From positions 310,001-374,000 of the forward strand of contig OX638319.1 of assembly GCA_951812655.1 (NCBI GenBank): a stretch of DNA of 64,000 nt, read 5' to 3'. The stretch comes from an uncultured Candidatus Nitrosopumilus sp. (GTDB lineage Archaea; Thermoproteota; Nitrososphaeria; Nitrososphaerales; Nitrosopumilaceae). Below, piece after piece: positions 16,217-25,872 of the stretch. Every line of letters starts with the position of its first letter. Positions within the stretch are counted from its first letter, which is position 1. The position numbers and the translations under genes were made by a program. Under the pieces are notes generated by a model. That model saw nothing but the letters and a program-made list of their open reading frames with translations, searched no databases and was not told where the DNA came from.

Positions 16217-17308
16217 TTATTTCAATATCCTCAATAATTTATCATCCATGCTATCAGGAAAACCTTTTCCATCAGTATTTGAAGTGATTACATAAAGACT
16301 TCCATCATCTCCCTGTACCACATCACGAACACGACCTATTCCACTAAGAATTGATTTTTGGGAACTTAATCCCTCTTCAAGATCCAACTGATACAGATTG
16401 GTTGCCCTCATAGATGCCATAATGAATGAAGATTCAAAATCATCAATATTGCCAGAATAAAACAAGATCCCACCAGGCTCTATGCTTGGATCATAGCAAA
16501 GAACAGCGTTTTCAAAATCATCATTTCCCGAGCATTCATGTTCAGGCCAACCATAATTTTTTCCGGGCTGAATTAGATTGATTTCGTCATTTTTTTCAGG
16601 TCCAAATTCTGCTACAAATAGATTTCCAGCGTCATCCCAGGTCATTCCTTGTGGATTTCTATGTCCCAGTGAATAGATTGGAGAATCGGCAAAAGGATTG
16701 TCATCAGGGATAGTTCCATCGTCATTGAGTCTAAGTATTTTTCCAGACAAAGAAGTAAGATCCTGAGGTAAATGAGACGCCTCAGAGACGGTACCTGTTC
16801 CCACATACAATTTTTCGTCAGGTCCAAATTTGATGAAACCCCCATTAGTAAAGGAAGAACCAGGGATCTTATCAAAGATGGTTTCTGCGCTTTGTAGTTT
16901 GTTTTCGCTCTCAGTGATTTTTAAGATCTTATTCCACAGAATTCCATTTTCATCATATGTCAAAAATACATAGATGTGATGGTTATCTGAAAAATTCGGA
17001 TGCAATGCGATTCCCAGCAATCCCCCGTCAAAGACATCAGCAGGGCGCAGTGCAGCCAAAGGAGATTCCAACAAAATGTCATTTTGAATTACCCTAATCA
17101 GACCGTCCTTTTCTGTAACAAAAACTCGATTATCAGACACGGCAATTGAACGAGGCTTATCTAAATTTTCAGCCAAAATAGATACAAAGTCACTTTCAGA
17201 ATTTGTCATAGGTTGAGGCAAAGGAATTGGATCAGACGGCGAAGTTAAAACAAACACAGAAAATACTATGGCAACAGAAACTACAACTATTTGGATTTTC
17301 TTGTCCAC
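16217..17308 (-). CDS. PQQ-dependent aldose sugar dehydrogenase-like beta-propeller, secreted
   Basis: 363 aa. An N-terminal hydrophobic segment (IQIVVVSVAIVFSVFVLTSP) acts as signal or anchor. The rest is a six-bladed propeller of the GSDH/YliI family: LDKPRSIAVSDNRVFVTEKDG, GGLLGIALHPNFSDNH, GFIKFGPDEKLYVGTG, GHRNPQGMTWD, EFGPEKNDEINLI and KNYGWPEHECSG. Such proteins oxidise sugars with PQQ or a related quinone outside the cell; substrate unknown here. The gene precedes hmgA with a 1-nt gap. Confidence 0.85.
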   Translation of the reverse strand: MDKKIQIVVVSVAIVFSVFVLTSPSDPIPLPQPMTNSESDFVSILAENLDKPRSIAVSDNRVFVTEKDGLIRVIQNDILLESPLAALRPADVFDGGLLGIALHPNFSDNHHIYVFLTYDENGILWNKILKITESENKLQSAETIFDKIPGSSFTNGGFIKFGPDEKLYVGTGTVSEASHLPQDLTSLSGKILRLNDDGTIPDDNPFADSPIYSLGHRNPQGMTWDDAGNLFVAEFGPEKNDEINLIQPGKNYGWPEHECSGNDDFENAVLCYDPSIEPGGILFYSGNIDDFESSFIMASMRATNLYQLDLEEGLSSQKSILSGIGRVRDVVQGDDGSLYVITSNTDGKGFPDSMDDKLLRILK

Positions 17309-17361
17309 AAAAAGATAATCTTTTCAGATCATATTAATTACTTTCAAGAATTTGATAAAGC

Positions 17362-17369
17362 GTATATAC
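17362..17369 (+). promoter_or_regulatory. TATA box of tRNA-Met
   Basis: GTATATAC centred about 26 nt upstream of the mature 5' end of the tRNA at 17392; standard archaeal tRNA promoter spacing. Confidence 0.6.
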
Positions 17370-17391
17370 TGCTGAAACTTCATTTATCTTC

Positions 17392-17466
17392 AGCGGGGTG
17401 GGGAAGTCAGGTCATCCCGGCGGGCTCATAACCCGCAAATCAGTAGTTCAAATCTACTCCCCGCTA
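17392..17466 (+). tRNA. Initiator tRNA-Met (CAU)
   Basis: A complete cloverleaf: acceptor AGCGGGG pairs with CCCCGCT (17459-17465), discriminator A at 17466; anticodon stem GCGGG/CCCGC around loop CTCATAA with anticodon CAT; T-arm GTAGTTCAAATCTAC. The A1-U72 end pair and three consecutive G-C pairs next to the anticodon loop are initiator features, so this is tRNA-iMet rather than elongator Met or tRNA-Ile2. No intron, CCA not encoded. It converges on tiaS, whose stop is 4 nt away. Confidence 0.93.
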
Positions 17467-17470
17467 TATT

Positions 17471-18796
17471 CTATCGGTAAACACAAAACCATGAAACAGA
17501 TTCGTCAAAATCGAATTTGTCGTTGACAGTTCCAATACGTTGCAAGGGTCTGGTTAGGTGTCTGTGTGCAGAAATTTTTGGAAGATAGAGTTGTTTTTTG
17601 ATTTTTCTTGAAACCTCAAAAGAGATCTTTTTTGGGGATTTTTTTCCACAGCGAATACACTGAAATCCCTGATGCATGCCTTTAGATTTCATTTTTTTAT
17701 GGCATTTATTACAATCGGGATTCGATGTCGACATTTTTTTTTCTAGATTTAGAATGTCAAGAAATTCCAAATTTATTATTCTAGGGAAATTTTTTGATGC
17801 CTTTCTAACGCCCCCGCCCACACATATTTTATCACCTTTAATCAAATTTGAAGCAACAGTTGACATTCCTGTGGGCTTGTATACAGCACACCAAAATTCA
17901 TGGGTTTTAGAAATGATTTTAAAAAACACATGACCCCCATTGGCAATTCTTGGCATATTGGAGACAATACCAGTAATTTTTCCAGATGCATATGGTTTCA
18001 TGTTTTCAGCATTTAGTTCATTTGTCAAATGATCTCCTGTTCCCTGATTAGATTTGAAAATCATGTAACCGTCAAGTTTTTCTTCATTTTTCAGAATTGT
18101 AGTAGCACGAAGTAATGAATCGACATTCTCACCCCGAATACCATAAAAAACAGGATCAGGCCCATGGGGCATTATCAAGACGCGTTCTTTCTCGACGTCA
18201 AAGCTGTTAAAGGTGCTGGGAGAAGTTTGATCCTGCATGATCTTCACACTTTCAGAAGAGATTTTTCTTTCTTTTCCAAATTTTGATTTTTTTCTATAGC
18301 TCAATAATTCCAATGTATGATCATGAAAATCATATCCTATCGCACCTATCGCACCTATCAGCCCTTGTCCATTTCCTTGGAAATAAACTTCCAAATTATT
18401 TCTCTTTGCAAATTTTTTCGCATGATCTCGATTGATCAATTGCCACAAAGCTAAATTACTAAATTTAACAAATTCTACAGGAATAAATGGACTTTCAAGA
18501 AATACCAGTCCAGGATTTGCCCCATTTTTAGTATCAGAGTATTTTGATATCATGTTTTTGACTTGATTCTTGATCTTGGACGGATTTTTTGTTTTGATTT
18601 TGATTGCAACCGCTCCATTTCCTCTAGTTTTCCAGGGTATGTTGGGATTAAATCGAATCAATCTCGGAAAGTCAAGAAAAACAGTTTTTTGTTTCTGCAG
18701 TGAATCAACAATTTTGTAGGCGAGAAATGTGGTGCACATTCCCTTAGGAGAGTCAGTATCATCAAATCCAATATTCAGAATTGTCTCTTCTTCCAT
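17471..18796 (-). CDS. tiaS: tRNA(Ile2) 2-agmatinylcytidine synthetase
   Basis: 441 aa. It modifies C34 of the CAU-anticodon tRNA-Ile2 with agmatine so that it reads AUA. Motifs: N-terminal NIGFDDTDSPKGMCTTFLAY, WKTRGNGAVAIKI, an OB-like region near KITGIVSNMPRIANGGHVFF, and a C-terminal zinc ribbon (CNKCHKK...CIRCGKK, about 360-385). Length is normal. It converges with the initiator tRNA gene and diverges from dph2. Confidence 0.92.
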   Translation of the reverse strand: MEEETILNIGFDDTDSPKGMCTTFLAYKIVDSLQKQKTVFLDFPRLIRFNPNIPWKTRGNGAVAIKIKTKNPSKIKNQVKNMISKYSDTKNGANPGLVFLESPFIPVEFVKFSNLALWQLINRDHAKKFAKRNNLEVYFQGNGQGLIGAIGAIGYDFHDHTLELLSYRKKSKFGKERKISSESVKIMQDQTSPSTFNSFDVEKERVLIMPHGPDPVFYGIRGENVDSLLRATTILKNEEKLDGYMIFKSNQGTGDHLTNELNAENMKPYASGKITGIVSNMPRIANGGHVFFKIISKTHEFWCAVYKPTGMSTVASNLIKGDKICVGGGVRKASKNFPRIINLEFLDILNLEKKMSTSNPDCNKCHKKMKSKGMHQGFQCIRCGKKSPKKISFEVSRKIKKQLYLPKISAHRHLTRPLQRIGTVNDKFDFDESVSWFCVYR

Positions 18797-18865
18797 GATT
18801 CATGTTTACATCTCAGACATTTTTACTTGTTGCAGGTTCAATTGATTTAAATTAATAACTCAACA

Positions 18866-19873
18866 TTGCAAGCTGAATTGATCATAATAGACGAAGAACG
18901 AATTTTCAAAGAAATTACAGAAAAAAATCCTGCTTCAGTTTCATTAAATGGCCCTGATGGAATACTTCCCCAAGTTCAAGAGACAGCTATGAAGATTACA
19001 AAAGAGTTTGACATTCCAGCTTACGTGCTAGCAGACACAACGTGGGGAACCTGTGACCTAAATACAACTGGTGCAAAAATTCTAGGTTCCGAGATCCAAT
19101 TCAACATTGGACATACGATTAACACGGAATCTCTAGAAGAAAACCTGGTCTTGATTGACGCTTTTGACGATGTGGAATTTGACAGCGTTGCCAAAAAATG
19201 TACAGAATTACTGAAAGGTAAAACTATTTCGTTGGTTACAGATAGCCAACACCTACATCAAATGGATAAAGTGGAAAAGATTTTGACAGAAAGAGGAATA
19301 GACGTCAGAATAGGGAAAGGTAAAGGCCAGCTTAACGATGGTCAAGTTTTTGGCTGTGAGTTCTATCCAGCATCGGAATTGAAAAAAGAGGTGGACGCCT
19401 ATGTGTTTTTAGGACAAAGTAATTTTCATGCAGCTGGTATTGCGTTATCGACAAGCCTACCCACGTATGTTTTGGATCCTTACTTTAACGAGGTTAGGGA
19501 AGTGACAGAGTTTGCCTTGCAGCTAAAAAAGAAAGCTACTCTTGCAATATACAAAGCAGCAGATGCGAAATCATTTGGAGTGATCGTTGGACTGAAAGAA
19601 GGGCAGTTGTCCAAGATTTTCGGATTAAAAATCAAAAAGGAATTGGAAAAAGAAGGCAAAGAGGTTCAGCTGTTTGCGTTGACAGACATCACAAATGACA
19701 GATTAAGAAACCTTAAAGGAATTGATGCTTTTATTCAGGTCGCCTGTCCGAGAATTTCTACGGATAACCAATTTGACAAACCTGTATTGTCCACGCCCCA
19801 AGCTAACGCCCTTCTCAAAATTTTACGTAAAGAAGACATAGGTGAATATTTGGAAAAACAGCATTGGCTATGA
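18866..19873 (+). CDS. dph2: Diphthamide biosynthesis radical enzyme Dph2
   Basis: 335 aa. The archaeal Dph2 homodimer uses a 4Fe-4S cluster and SAM to transfer an aminocarboxypropyl group to a histidine of EF-2. The three cluster cysteines are in ADTTWGTCDLN, GQVFGCEF and QVACPRIS, one in each repeated domain. It starts at TTG 18866; a second TTG at 18878 lies closer to the usual spacing from the TTTAAATTA box (18846-18854), so the start is open. The 3' end overlaps the convergent TPR gene by 6 nt. Confidence 0.9.
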   Translation: MQAELIIIDEERIFKEITEKNPASVSLNGPDGILPQVQETAMKITKEFDIPAYVLADTTWGTCDLNTTGAKILGSEIQFNIGHTINTESLEENLVLIDAFDDVEFDSVAKKCTELLKGKTISLVTDSQHLHQMDKVEKILTERGIDVRIGKGKGQLNDGQVFGCEFYPASELKKEVDAYVFLGQSNFHAAGIALSTSLPTYVLDPYFNEVREVTEFALQLKKKATLAIYKAADAKSFGVIVGLKEGQLSKIFGLKIKKELEKEGKEVQLFALTDITNDRLRNLKGIDAFIQVACPRISTDNQFDKPVLSTPQANALLKILRKEDIGEYLEKQHWL

Positions 19874-20473
19874 TCGCATTACCAGATTTTGGAATTTAGT
19901 TTCATTCAACAATTTTTCAAAAGATTTGGATTTTTTTGCTTTAGATTTGTATTTCATGTCATGAGAAATTGCACGTTCAAGAAAATTGAAAGATTCATCG
20001 TTTTTAGAAAGCATTGCAAGACTGCACGATTTGTCAAACAGTACATCAGCATTCTCAGGATAATCATTCAATATCATACCACAGCATGCAATTGACTCGT
20101 CAAAGTTTCCCATAGAAAATAAAATTCGTTCCTTATGATACAAAACAGTGTTGTATTTTGGAATTTTCATCAAAATGGAATTGCATATAGACAGAGCATC
20201 GGCATAATTTTCTTGTTTACGCAGCAATGAGATTTTGTTAATCAGTACGGCCAGATCTTCAGGAAATACTTTCAAAACATCATCATAGCATTTCATTGCA
20301 TCGTCATAATTTTTTAGTTTACTGAGAGCATATCCCTTATTATTAAGAGCGCTTGCATGATGAGGAATCTCATTTATGATTCTATCATAATATTTTACCG
20401 CCTCATTGTATTTTCCTTGTAAGAAAATCCTATTTCCTTCATCCAAAATTGAATTTACCTTTGGATCTGTCAA
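19868..20473 (-). CDS. TPR-repeat protein
   Basis: 201 aa of tetratricopeptide repeats, about five 34-residue units (GKYNEAVKYYDRIINEIPHH, ALNNKGYALSKLKNYDDAMK, ...). No signal or catalytic motif; a protein-interaction scaffold. It lies 4 nt after the MDR reductase at 20478-21554 on the same strand. The second MDR reductase in this window (62371-63450) is also followed by a TPR gene, after a citE-like gene. Confidence 0.8.
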   Translation of the reverse strand: MTDPKVNSILDEGNRIFLQGKYNEAVKYYDRIINEIPHHASALNNKGYALSKLKNYDDAMKCYDDVLKVFPEDLAVLINKISLLRKQENYADALSICNSILMKIPKYNTVLYHKERILFSMGNFDESIACCGMILNDYPENADVLFDKSCSLAMLSKNDESFNFLERAISHDMKYKSKAKKSKSFEKLLNETKFQNLVMRS

Positions 20474-20477
20474 GCAA

Positions 20478-21554
20478 TCAGTCTCCAGGTCTAATCAAAA
20501 TTTTTCCAAACAAGCCTTTTCCTGTGAGCATTTTTGTGTGTGCCTCTGCAGCTTGTTCCAACGAGTAGACTGAATCAACTATGGACTTGATTTTTCCTTT
20601 TGACATCCAGTAGAAGCCTTGTTCCAACTCAGCACGAGTTCCCTGAGTAGAACCCAAGATGTTAAGTCCTTTAAAGAAAATATGACGTAAATCAGTTTTT
20701 GCATCATAGCCTGTTGTAGCTCCAGTGGTCACAATGGTCCCCCCATAATTTAACAATGTTAGTTCTTTGTTCCAATGGGAACCTCCAATATGTTCAAAAA
20801 TTACATCCACACCCGTTACATCCCCCCAGGGCTTGGTGATTTTTTTTGCAATTTGTCTAACTTCTTTGTGCCAATCATCTTTTCTGTGATCTACAGCATA
20901 ATCAGCACCAAGTTCCAGACACTTGTCAAGTTTGTCAGGACTTGCCGTTGCAATAACGGTGCATCCAAAAAGTTTTGCTATCTGAATTCCATAGTTTCCA
21001 ACTCCTGAGCTTCCACCCATTATCAAAACTAGTTGGCCCGGTTGGACTTTGGCCCTTCCTATCAACATATGCCACGAAGTCAACATCGTCATGGACGCTG
21101 CTGCTGCCTCATCATAAGATACATTCTCAGGAATTTTAACGACATTAACTTCTGGAAGATGAGTAAATTCGCAATAGCCACCCCAGAGAGGACCAGTTTC
21201 AAAACCCCAGATGGTTCGTTTTTTGCAATCATATTCTCGTCCATCAGTACATGCTTTGCAAACTCGACAGGACATATTTCCATGTGAAACAACTCTGTCT
21301 CCAACCTGGATATTTTTCACATCACTGCCAACTGCTGTGACCTCACCAGCAGCATCTGTTCCAGAGATGTGTGGCAAAGGAATTGCCAGAGGTTTGCCTC
21401 TCATCCCCCAGATGTCATCGTAGTTAAGCGCGGCTGCCTTTACCTTGAAGACTACTTCATTGGATTTAGGTACAGGTATTGGAATTTCTTTAATTTTTAG
21501 GATTTTAGAAAAATCATCATCAGTTGTATATTCATCATAAATCAGAGCTTTCAT
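20478..21554 (-). CDS. Zinc-type MDR reductase (alcohol dehydrogenase / enoyl-CoA reductase-like), paralogue 1
   Basis: 358 aa. GroES-like N-terminal half with structural-zinc cysteines C96, C99, C102 and C110 (CRVCKACTDGREYDC), then a Rossmann domain with GGSSGVGNYGIQIAKL and the HIGG motif. LNYDDIWGMRG and FEHIGGSHWNKEL recall crotonyl-/acryloyl-CoA reductases rather than plain alcohol dehydrogenases. In this lineage such an enzyme is needed in the 3-hydroxypropionate/4-hydroxybutyrate carbon-fixation cycle, so that is a candidate role. ATG at 21554 begins MKALIYDEYT as in the paralogue at 62371-63450; an upstream ATG at 21638 would add 28 unconserved residues. Confidence 0.8.
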   Translation of the reverse strand: MKALIYDEYTTDDDFSKILKIKEIPIPVPKSNEVVFKVKAAALNYDDIWGMRGKPLAIPLPHISGTDAAGEVTAVGSDVKNIQVGDRVVSHGNMSCRVCKACTDGREYDCKKRTIWGFETGPLWGGYCEFTHLPEVNVVKIPENVSYDEAAAASMTMLTSWHMLIGRAKVQPGQLVLIMGGSSGVGNYGIQIAKLFGCTVIATASPDKLDKCLELGADYAVDHRKDDWHKEVRQIAKKITKPWGDVTGVDVIFEHIGGSHWNKELTLLNYGGTIVTTGATTGYDAKTDLRHIFFKGLNILGSTQGTRAELEQGFYWMSKGKIKSIVDSVYSLEQAAEAHTKMLTGKGLFGKILIRPGD

Positions 21555-21641
21555 GTATTTTTTCAGATTTTTGAAGATATATGATTTTCCTATGTTTTTG
21601 AGACCACAAACAATTATAATCATAAAAGCAAAGTTCACATC

Positions 21642-22193
21642 ATGTCTGAAAATACGATATTTCCAGGTGACAAAATAGCGTCCATTGAAGAGTATGAAGC
21701 AGGAAATAATGCCTTTGATGATGGAGATATGGTAAGAGCAGCAACAGTGGGTGAAAAAGACATTGACAAAGAATCAAGAACTGCCAACATTAAACATCCA
21801 AAACTCCTGTCAATTCCTAAAGTTGGAGACATCATTATTGGCACAGTTGCAGCAGTCATGTCATCCATGATTGCAGTTTCAATAGATTACATTAATGGAA
21901 AACCGACCACGTCAAAAGTGGAATGTGTCTGTGGAACACGAAATTTAAGAATTAGAAATGTTGCACTAGTCAACGACATTGTTACATTAAAAATTCTCAA
22001 TCATCTTAATGGTACAATTCATGCAGGAATCAGTGAACCAAATTTGGGAATTTTATTCACTAAATGCCGAAAATGTGGAGGCAAGGTGGTTCCAATGCGC
22101 GATGCCATCAAGTGTACAGACTGCGCATGGATTGATGAGAGAAAACTCTCTACAAACTTCGGAAATAGTGATTTCGTCAATTTAAGGTCCTAA
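21642..22193 (+). CDS. csl4: Exosome RNA-binding subunit Csl4
   Basis: 183 aa. The N-terminal FPGDKIASIEEYEAGNNAF is the Csl4 signature, followed by an S1 RNA-binding domain (VGDIIIGTVAAVMSSMIAV) and a C-terminal zinc ribbon (CRKCGGKVV...CTDC). It caps the archaeal RNA exosome and recruits substrates and DnaG. It is followed 3 nt later by pheA. Confidence 0.93.
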   Translation: MSENTIFPGDKIASIEEYEAGNNAFDDGDMVRAATVGEKDIDKESRTANIKHPKLLSIPKVGDIIIGTVAAVMSSMIAVSIDYINGKPTTSKVECVCGTRNLRIRNVALVNDIVTLKILNHLNGTIHAGISEPNLGILFTKCRKCGGKVVPMRDAIKCTDCAWIDERKLSTNFGNSDFVNLRS

Positions 22194-22196
22194 CAA

Positions 22197-23012
22197 ATGA
22201 TTCATGTTTCGTTCCAAGGTGAGCGAGGCGCATATAGTGAAGCAGCAGGTAAATCGTTTTTCAATCAAAAAATTGACCCTGTACCTCTTTCAACATTTGC
22301 CAAAGTACTAGAAAGCACTGCGAATGAGGAAACACAGTATTCTATTTTGCCAGTGGAAAACTCCCTCGAAGGAAGTGTTGGGGAAAGCTACGACTTGCTA
22401 AATTCTACACCCCTAAATGTAATAGGAGAAATCTATCATAGAATTGAACACTGCCTAATAGGAAACGGAAAATTAAATGAAATAGATACTGTTTATTCAC
22501 ACCCGCAAGCTTTAGGACAATGTAGAAGGTTTATTGAAGAAAACAACATGAAAACAATTCCAACATATGATACTGCAGGAAGTGTAAAAATTGTCAAGGA
22601 ACTAAAAAAGAACAGCGTGGCAGGAATTGCCAGTAAAGATGCAGCAGAAATTTATCAAATGCCAATTGTTTCACACAGCATTGCAGATAATCCAAATAAC
22701 TATACCAGATTTCTCATATTGTCAAAAACAAAAAGCGAGCAAACAGGCAATGATAAGACATCAATCATATTTTCAATTAAGCATGAGCCAGGATCATTGT
22801 ATAAAATAATAGAAAATTTTCACCAAAACAACGTCAATCTTACAAAAATTGAATCAAGACCAACAAAAGTAAATACTTGGGAATACAATTTTTACGCAGA
22901 TTTTGAAGGACATAAAGATGATTCGGAAATATCCAAAATGTTAGAAAAAATCAAAAAAGAAACAAATTTTATGAAGATATTAGGCTCATACCCATCGGCA
23001 AAATTACGCTAA
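22197..23012 (+). CDS. pheA: Prephenate dehydratase
   Basis: 271 aa. Prephenate dehydratase domain with FQGERGAYSEAAGKSFF, LPVENSLEGSVGESYDLL, VYSHPQALGQCRRFI and the TRF active-site motif in NNYTRFLIL, then a C-terminal ACT domain (KTSIIFSIKHEPGSLYKII) containing the ESRP feedback site. It makes phenylpyruvate for phenylalanine and is likely inhibited by Phe. Overlaps the convergent gene 23009-23476 by 4 nt. Confidence 0.93.
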   Translation: MIHVSFQGERGAYSEAAGKSFFNQKIDPVPLSTFAKVLESTANEETQYSILPVENSLEGSVGESYDLLNSTPLNVIGEIYHRIEHCLIGNGKLNEIDTVYSHPQALGQCRRFIEENNMKTIPTYDTAGSVKIVKELKKNSVAGIASKDAAEIYQMPIVSHSIADNPNNYTRFLILSKTKSEQTGNDKTSIIFSIKHEPGSLYKIIENFHQNNVNLTKIESRPTKVNTWEYNFYADFEGHKDDSEISKMLEKIKKETNFMKILGSYPSAKLR

Positions 23013-23476
23013 AATCCCTTTGGTTTTCTCAGCGTGAACCCCATACTAAATCCAATAATCACCACACCAGAGATTACCACCATGAGATCATATGTGAACC
23101 AAATAGGATCAGAGCTTCGAATTAATTCTCCGGTAATATGCAATTCAGAATTTCCAGTATTTTGAATAAGTATTTTTGTGTCACCATCTTCTAAATGAGT
23201 CCAATCCAGCACCAGTTCTTTTTTGTACGAGGTGTTCGGGATTTGTAACCCATCATCAGGACTGGAAAGTTTAAGGTCAAAAGCGTCACCCGTAACAGTC
23301 ATGTGCTGAGAAGTGTTCTTTGGAGCAGGAATTGTGTAAGGAACTGAATCTCCTATGGCTACAATGTAATCTTCTTCAATGTCGATTGTTCCAGCATGTA
23401 ATACTAGAGAATATCCGCCCAATACAATGATGATAATTCCAACTACCAATCCAATGATAGTCCTATTTGAAAGCAT
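23009..23476 (-). CDS. Hypothetical membrane protein with two TM helices
   Basis: 155 aa. N-terminal helix (TIIGLVVGIIIIVLGGYSLVL, minus the first residues) and a second near the C-terminus (LMVVISGVVIIGFSMGFTL), with a ~95-residue beta-rich loop (about 30-125) that would face outside the membrane. Not recognised; convergent with pheA. Confidence 0.65.
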   Translation of the reverse strand: MLSNRTIIGLVVGIIIIVLGGYSLVLHAGTIDIEEDYIVAIGDSVPYTIPAPKNTSQHMTVTGDAFDLKLSSPDDGLQIPNTSYKKELVLDWTHLEDGDTKILIQNTGNSELHITGELIRSSDPIWFTYDLMVVISGVVIIGFSMGFTLRKPKGF

Positions 23477-23511
23477 GTTGAAATGATTCCAGATACCGCT
23501 TAAAAAATTAT

Positions 23512-24942
23512 CTACATTAAAGAAACATCATGGGGCTGACTTTCTGCAAATCCAGCCCTGGACATTTTTATAAACTCTGCATTTTCTTGCATTTGATCGA
23601 TGGTATGTGCACCACAATAACTCAAACCAGAGCGCACTCCTCCCGTAAGTTGTTTTAGAATATCAGTTACAGTACCTTTGTAAGGAACCATGGCCTCCAC
23701 TCCTTCTGCAACATAATCATTTAGATCATCATCAAGGGACATAGATCCTGTTTCTTTGGACTTTCGACCTATAGAAGCAGCCAAGGATGCCATTCCTCGA
23801 TATACCTTAAACCGCTTTCCATTTTTAGTCAAAACTGTTCCAGGAGATTCATCAGTACCACCAAGCATGCTTCCCACCATTACAGATGAAGCGCCTGATG
23901 CCAACGCCTTTGTGGCATCACCAGAAGTTCTAGTTCCACCATCAGAAATTATCGGTACACCATAATCCTTAGCAATCTTTGCACAATCCATTACAGCAGT
24001 TAACTGAGGAACACCTGAACCAGTAATTACACGAGTGATGCAAATTGAACCAGAACCAACACCAACTTTTACAGCATCAACACCTGCCTTTATCAAATCT
24101 TCAGCACCATGAGCCGTGGCAATATTACCTGCAATCAGCTCACAGTCTGGAAACGCTTTCTTTATGTTACGTATGGTGCTCATTGCGTTTTCACTATGTC
24201 CGTGTGCAATATCAACCACAAGTGTATCTGCACCAGCTTCCAAAAGAGATTCACTACGCTCTAAAAAGTCACCCTTAACTCCAACTGCGGCCCCAACCAA
24301 AGGCCTTCCTTTCTTATCTTTAGACGCATTTGGAAAGTCAGCATTGTTTGTAATATCCTTACTTGTTATTAGACCCTTGATGACTCCAGATTCATCAACA
24401 ATGGGTAATTTCTCAATCCTGTGCTTGTGCAAGAGTTCTTTAGATTCATCAAGAGTGACACCAACCTTTGCAGTAACAACATCTCTTGTCATTACATCCT
24501 GAATTTTGGTATCATCATTTGCAAACAGCAAATCTCTTTCAGTAACAATCCCCATCAATTTAGAATCAGAATCAACAACCAATAAACCAGAGATTTCTTG
24601 ATCTTCAGCATAATCCATAGCATCCTGAACTGATTTGTCTGGAGAGATGGAATAAGGATTCTCAATCATCACACTTCCCGAACGTTTTACTTTGAGAACT
24701 TCGTTTGCTTGTTCCTTTATAGTCAAGAATCTATGTATAATACCAATACCGCCAGCACGAGCCATAGCACTTGCCATGGAAGACTCGGTAACAGTATCCA
24801 TGTTTGCACTGACAAAAGGAATGCTAATTGATAGATTTCGCGATAGTTTTGTAGTTAGATCTGTCTGGCTTCTACTTGTAATATCAGAATATTTGGGTAC
24901 AAGAAGAACGTCGTCAAAAGTTAATCCTTCTTTAAATTCCAA
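23512..24942 (-). CDS. guaB: IMP dehydrogenase
   Basis: 476 aa. Barrel domain with [15 protein letters not shown] at the N-terminus, a CBS-domain pair inserted at about 95-205, the catalytic-Cys loop [29 protein letters not shown], and the C-terminal flap YRGMASLAA. It oxidises IMP to XMP, which GuaA (27232-28755) then aminates. Minus strand, separated from folP by 30 nt. Confidence 0.95.
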   Translation of the reverse strand: MEFKEGLTFDDVLLVPKYSDITSRSQTDLTTKLSRNLSISIPFVSANMDTVTESSMASAMARAGGIGIIHRFLTIKEQANEVLKVKRSGSVMIENPYSISPDKSVQDAMDYAEDQEISGLLVVDSDSKLMGIVTERDLLFANDDTKIQDVMTRDVVTAKVGVTLDESKELLHKHRIEKLPIVDESGVIKGLITSKDITNNADFPNASKDKKGRPLVGAAVGVKGDFLERSESLLEAGADTLVVDIAHGHSENAMSTIRNIKKAFPDCELIAGNIATAHGAEDLIKAGVDAVKVGVGSGSICITRVITGSGVPQLTAVMDCAKIAKDYGVPIISDGGTRTSGDATKALASGASSVMVGSMLGGTDESPGTVLTKNGKRFKVYRGMASLAASIGRKSKETGSMSLDDDLNDYVAEGVEAMVPYKGTVTDILKQLTGGVRSGLSYCGAHTIDQMQENAEFIKMSRAGFAESQPHDVSLM

Positions 24943-24972
24943 TGAAACCTTTGAAAGAAGGTTAAATATCGA

Positions 24973-25851
24973 TTATAAGCCTTTGTGTTTCTCGGATAGT
25001 TTAGATGCGATCATGATTGCGTCTTTGGTTGCACCTACATTATGAGTACGAATTACATTAGCTCCATTAGCAACAGAAATAGATTCGGCAGCTATGGAAC
25101 CGTATAAACGATCTGAAGGGTTTTTCTTTCCCAGAATTTCCCCGAGAAAAGATTTGTTTGAAACAGAGATCAGAGCTGGATAATCCTGCTTTATGTCATT
25201 TAGATTTTTCAAAATAGACAGATCCCGATTAATCCAATCAGCCTTTGTTTTTGTAAAAAACGGTCCAAACCCAGATTTCCTAAAAAATCCAACTGCAGGA
25301 TCCAAGAGAATTTTTTCAGGATCAACGTTTGAATTTTTTGCAATACTTAGACTTTCTTTAAGAAGTTTTTTTGTAACAGATACAGAGTTTCCATGTACAG
25401 TCTTAGAGCTATACGCACACAAAACTAAAGAGGGAGAGAATTTTGAAACCACCTCTTTCATTTGTTCATCATATTTTAATCCAGAAATATCGTTAATTAT
25501 TTCAACTCCACATTCCAAAGAATCTCTAGCGACGCTGGCTCTACATGTATCAACAGATATGGGAATGTTGGAATGATTTTGTATTATTTTTATTGCGTTT
25601 AGAATTCGTTTTGATTCAACTTTTTCTGAAACTGTGGAATGAAGATAAGGAGCAGTTGACATTCCTCCCACATCTATAAAATCTGCCCCCATGTCTTCCA
25701 TTTGTTTAACAGTATTTTTTATCTGAGTTTTACCTATATTGATGGATTTTTTGAAATATGATTCTGGACTTGTGTTTAGAATGGCCATGATGCGTACAGG
25801 ATTTTTTCCACCAACCCTCACACTGCCAATTTTTGCCACATGATTTATCAA
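24973..25851 (-). CDS. folP: Dihydropteroate synthase-like protein
   Basis: 292 aa barrel. AILNTSPESYFKKS, the GADFIDVGGMSTAP segment, SVDTCRASVARDSL, IINDISG and DPAVGFFRKSG match dihydropteroate synthase, which joins pterin pyrophosphate with p-aminobenzoate (or its ribosyl derivative in methanopterin-type pathways). The frame can start at TTG 25851 or GTG 25839; the 5' end overlaps the leader of the divergent mptE gene. Together the two point to tetrahydrofolate or tetrahydromethanopterin synthesis. Confidence 0.85.
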   Translation of the reverse strand: MINHVAKIGSVRVGGKNPVRIMAILNTSPESYFKKSINIGKTQIKNTVKQMEDMGADFIDVGGMSTAPYLHSTVSEKVESKRILNAIKIIQNHSNIPISVDTCRASVARDSLECGVEIINDISGLKYDEQMKEVVSKFSPSLVLCAYSSKTVHGNSVSVTKKLLKESLSIAKNSNVDPEKILLDPAVGFFRKSGFGPFFTKTKADWINRDLSILKNLNDIKQDYPALISVSNKSFLGEILGKKNPSDRLYGSIAAESISVANGANVIRTHNVGATKDAIMIASKLSEKHKGL

Positions 25852-25872
25852 AAACTATGCAATTTGAGTCAT

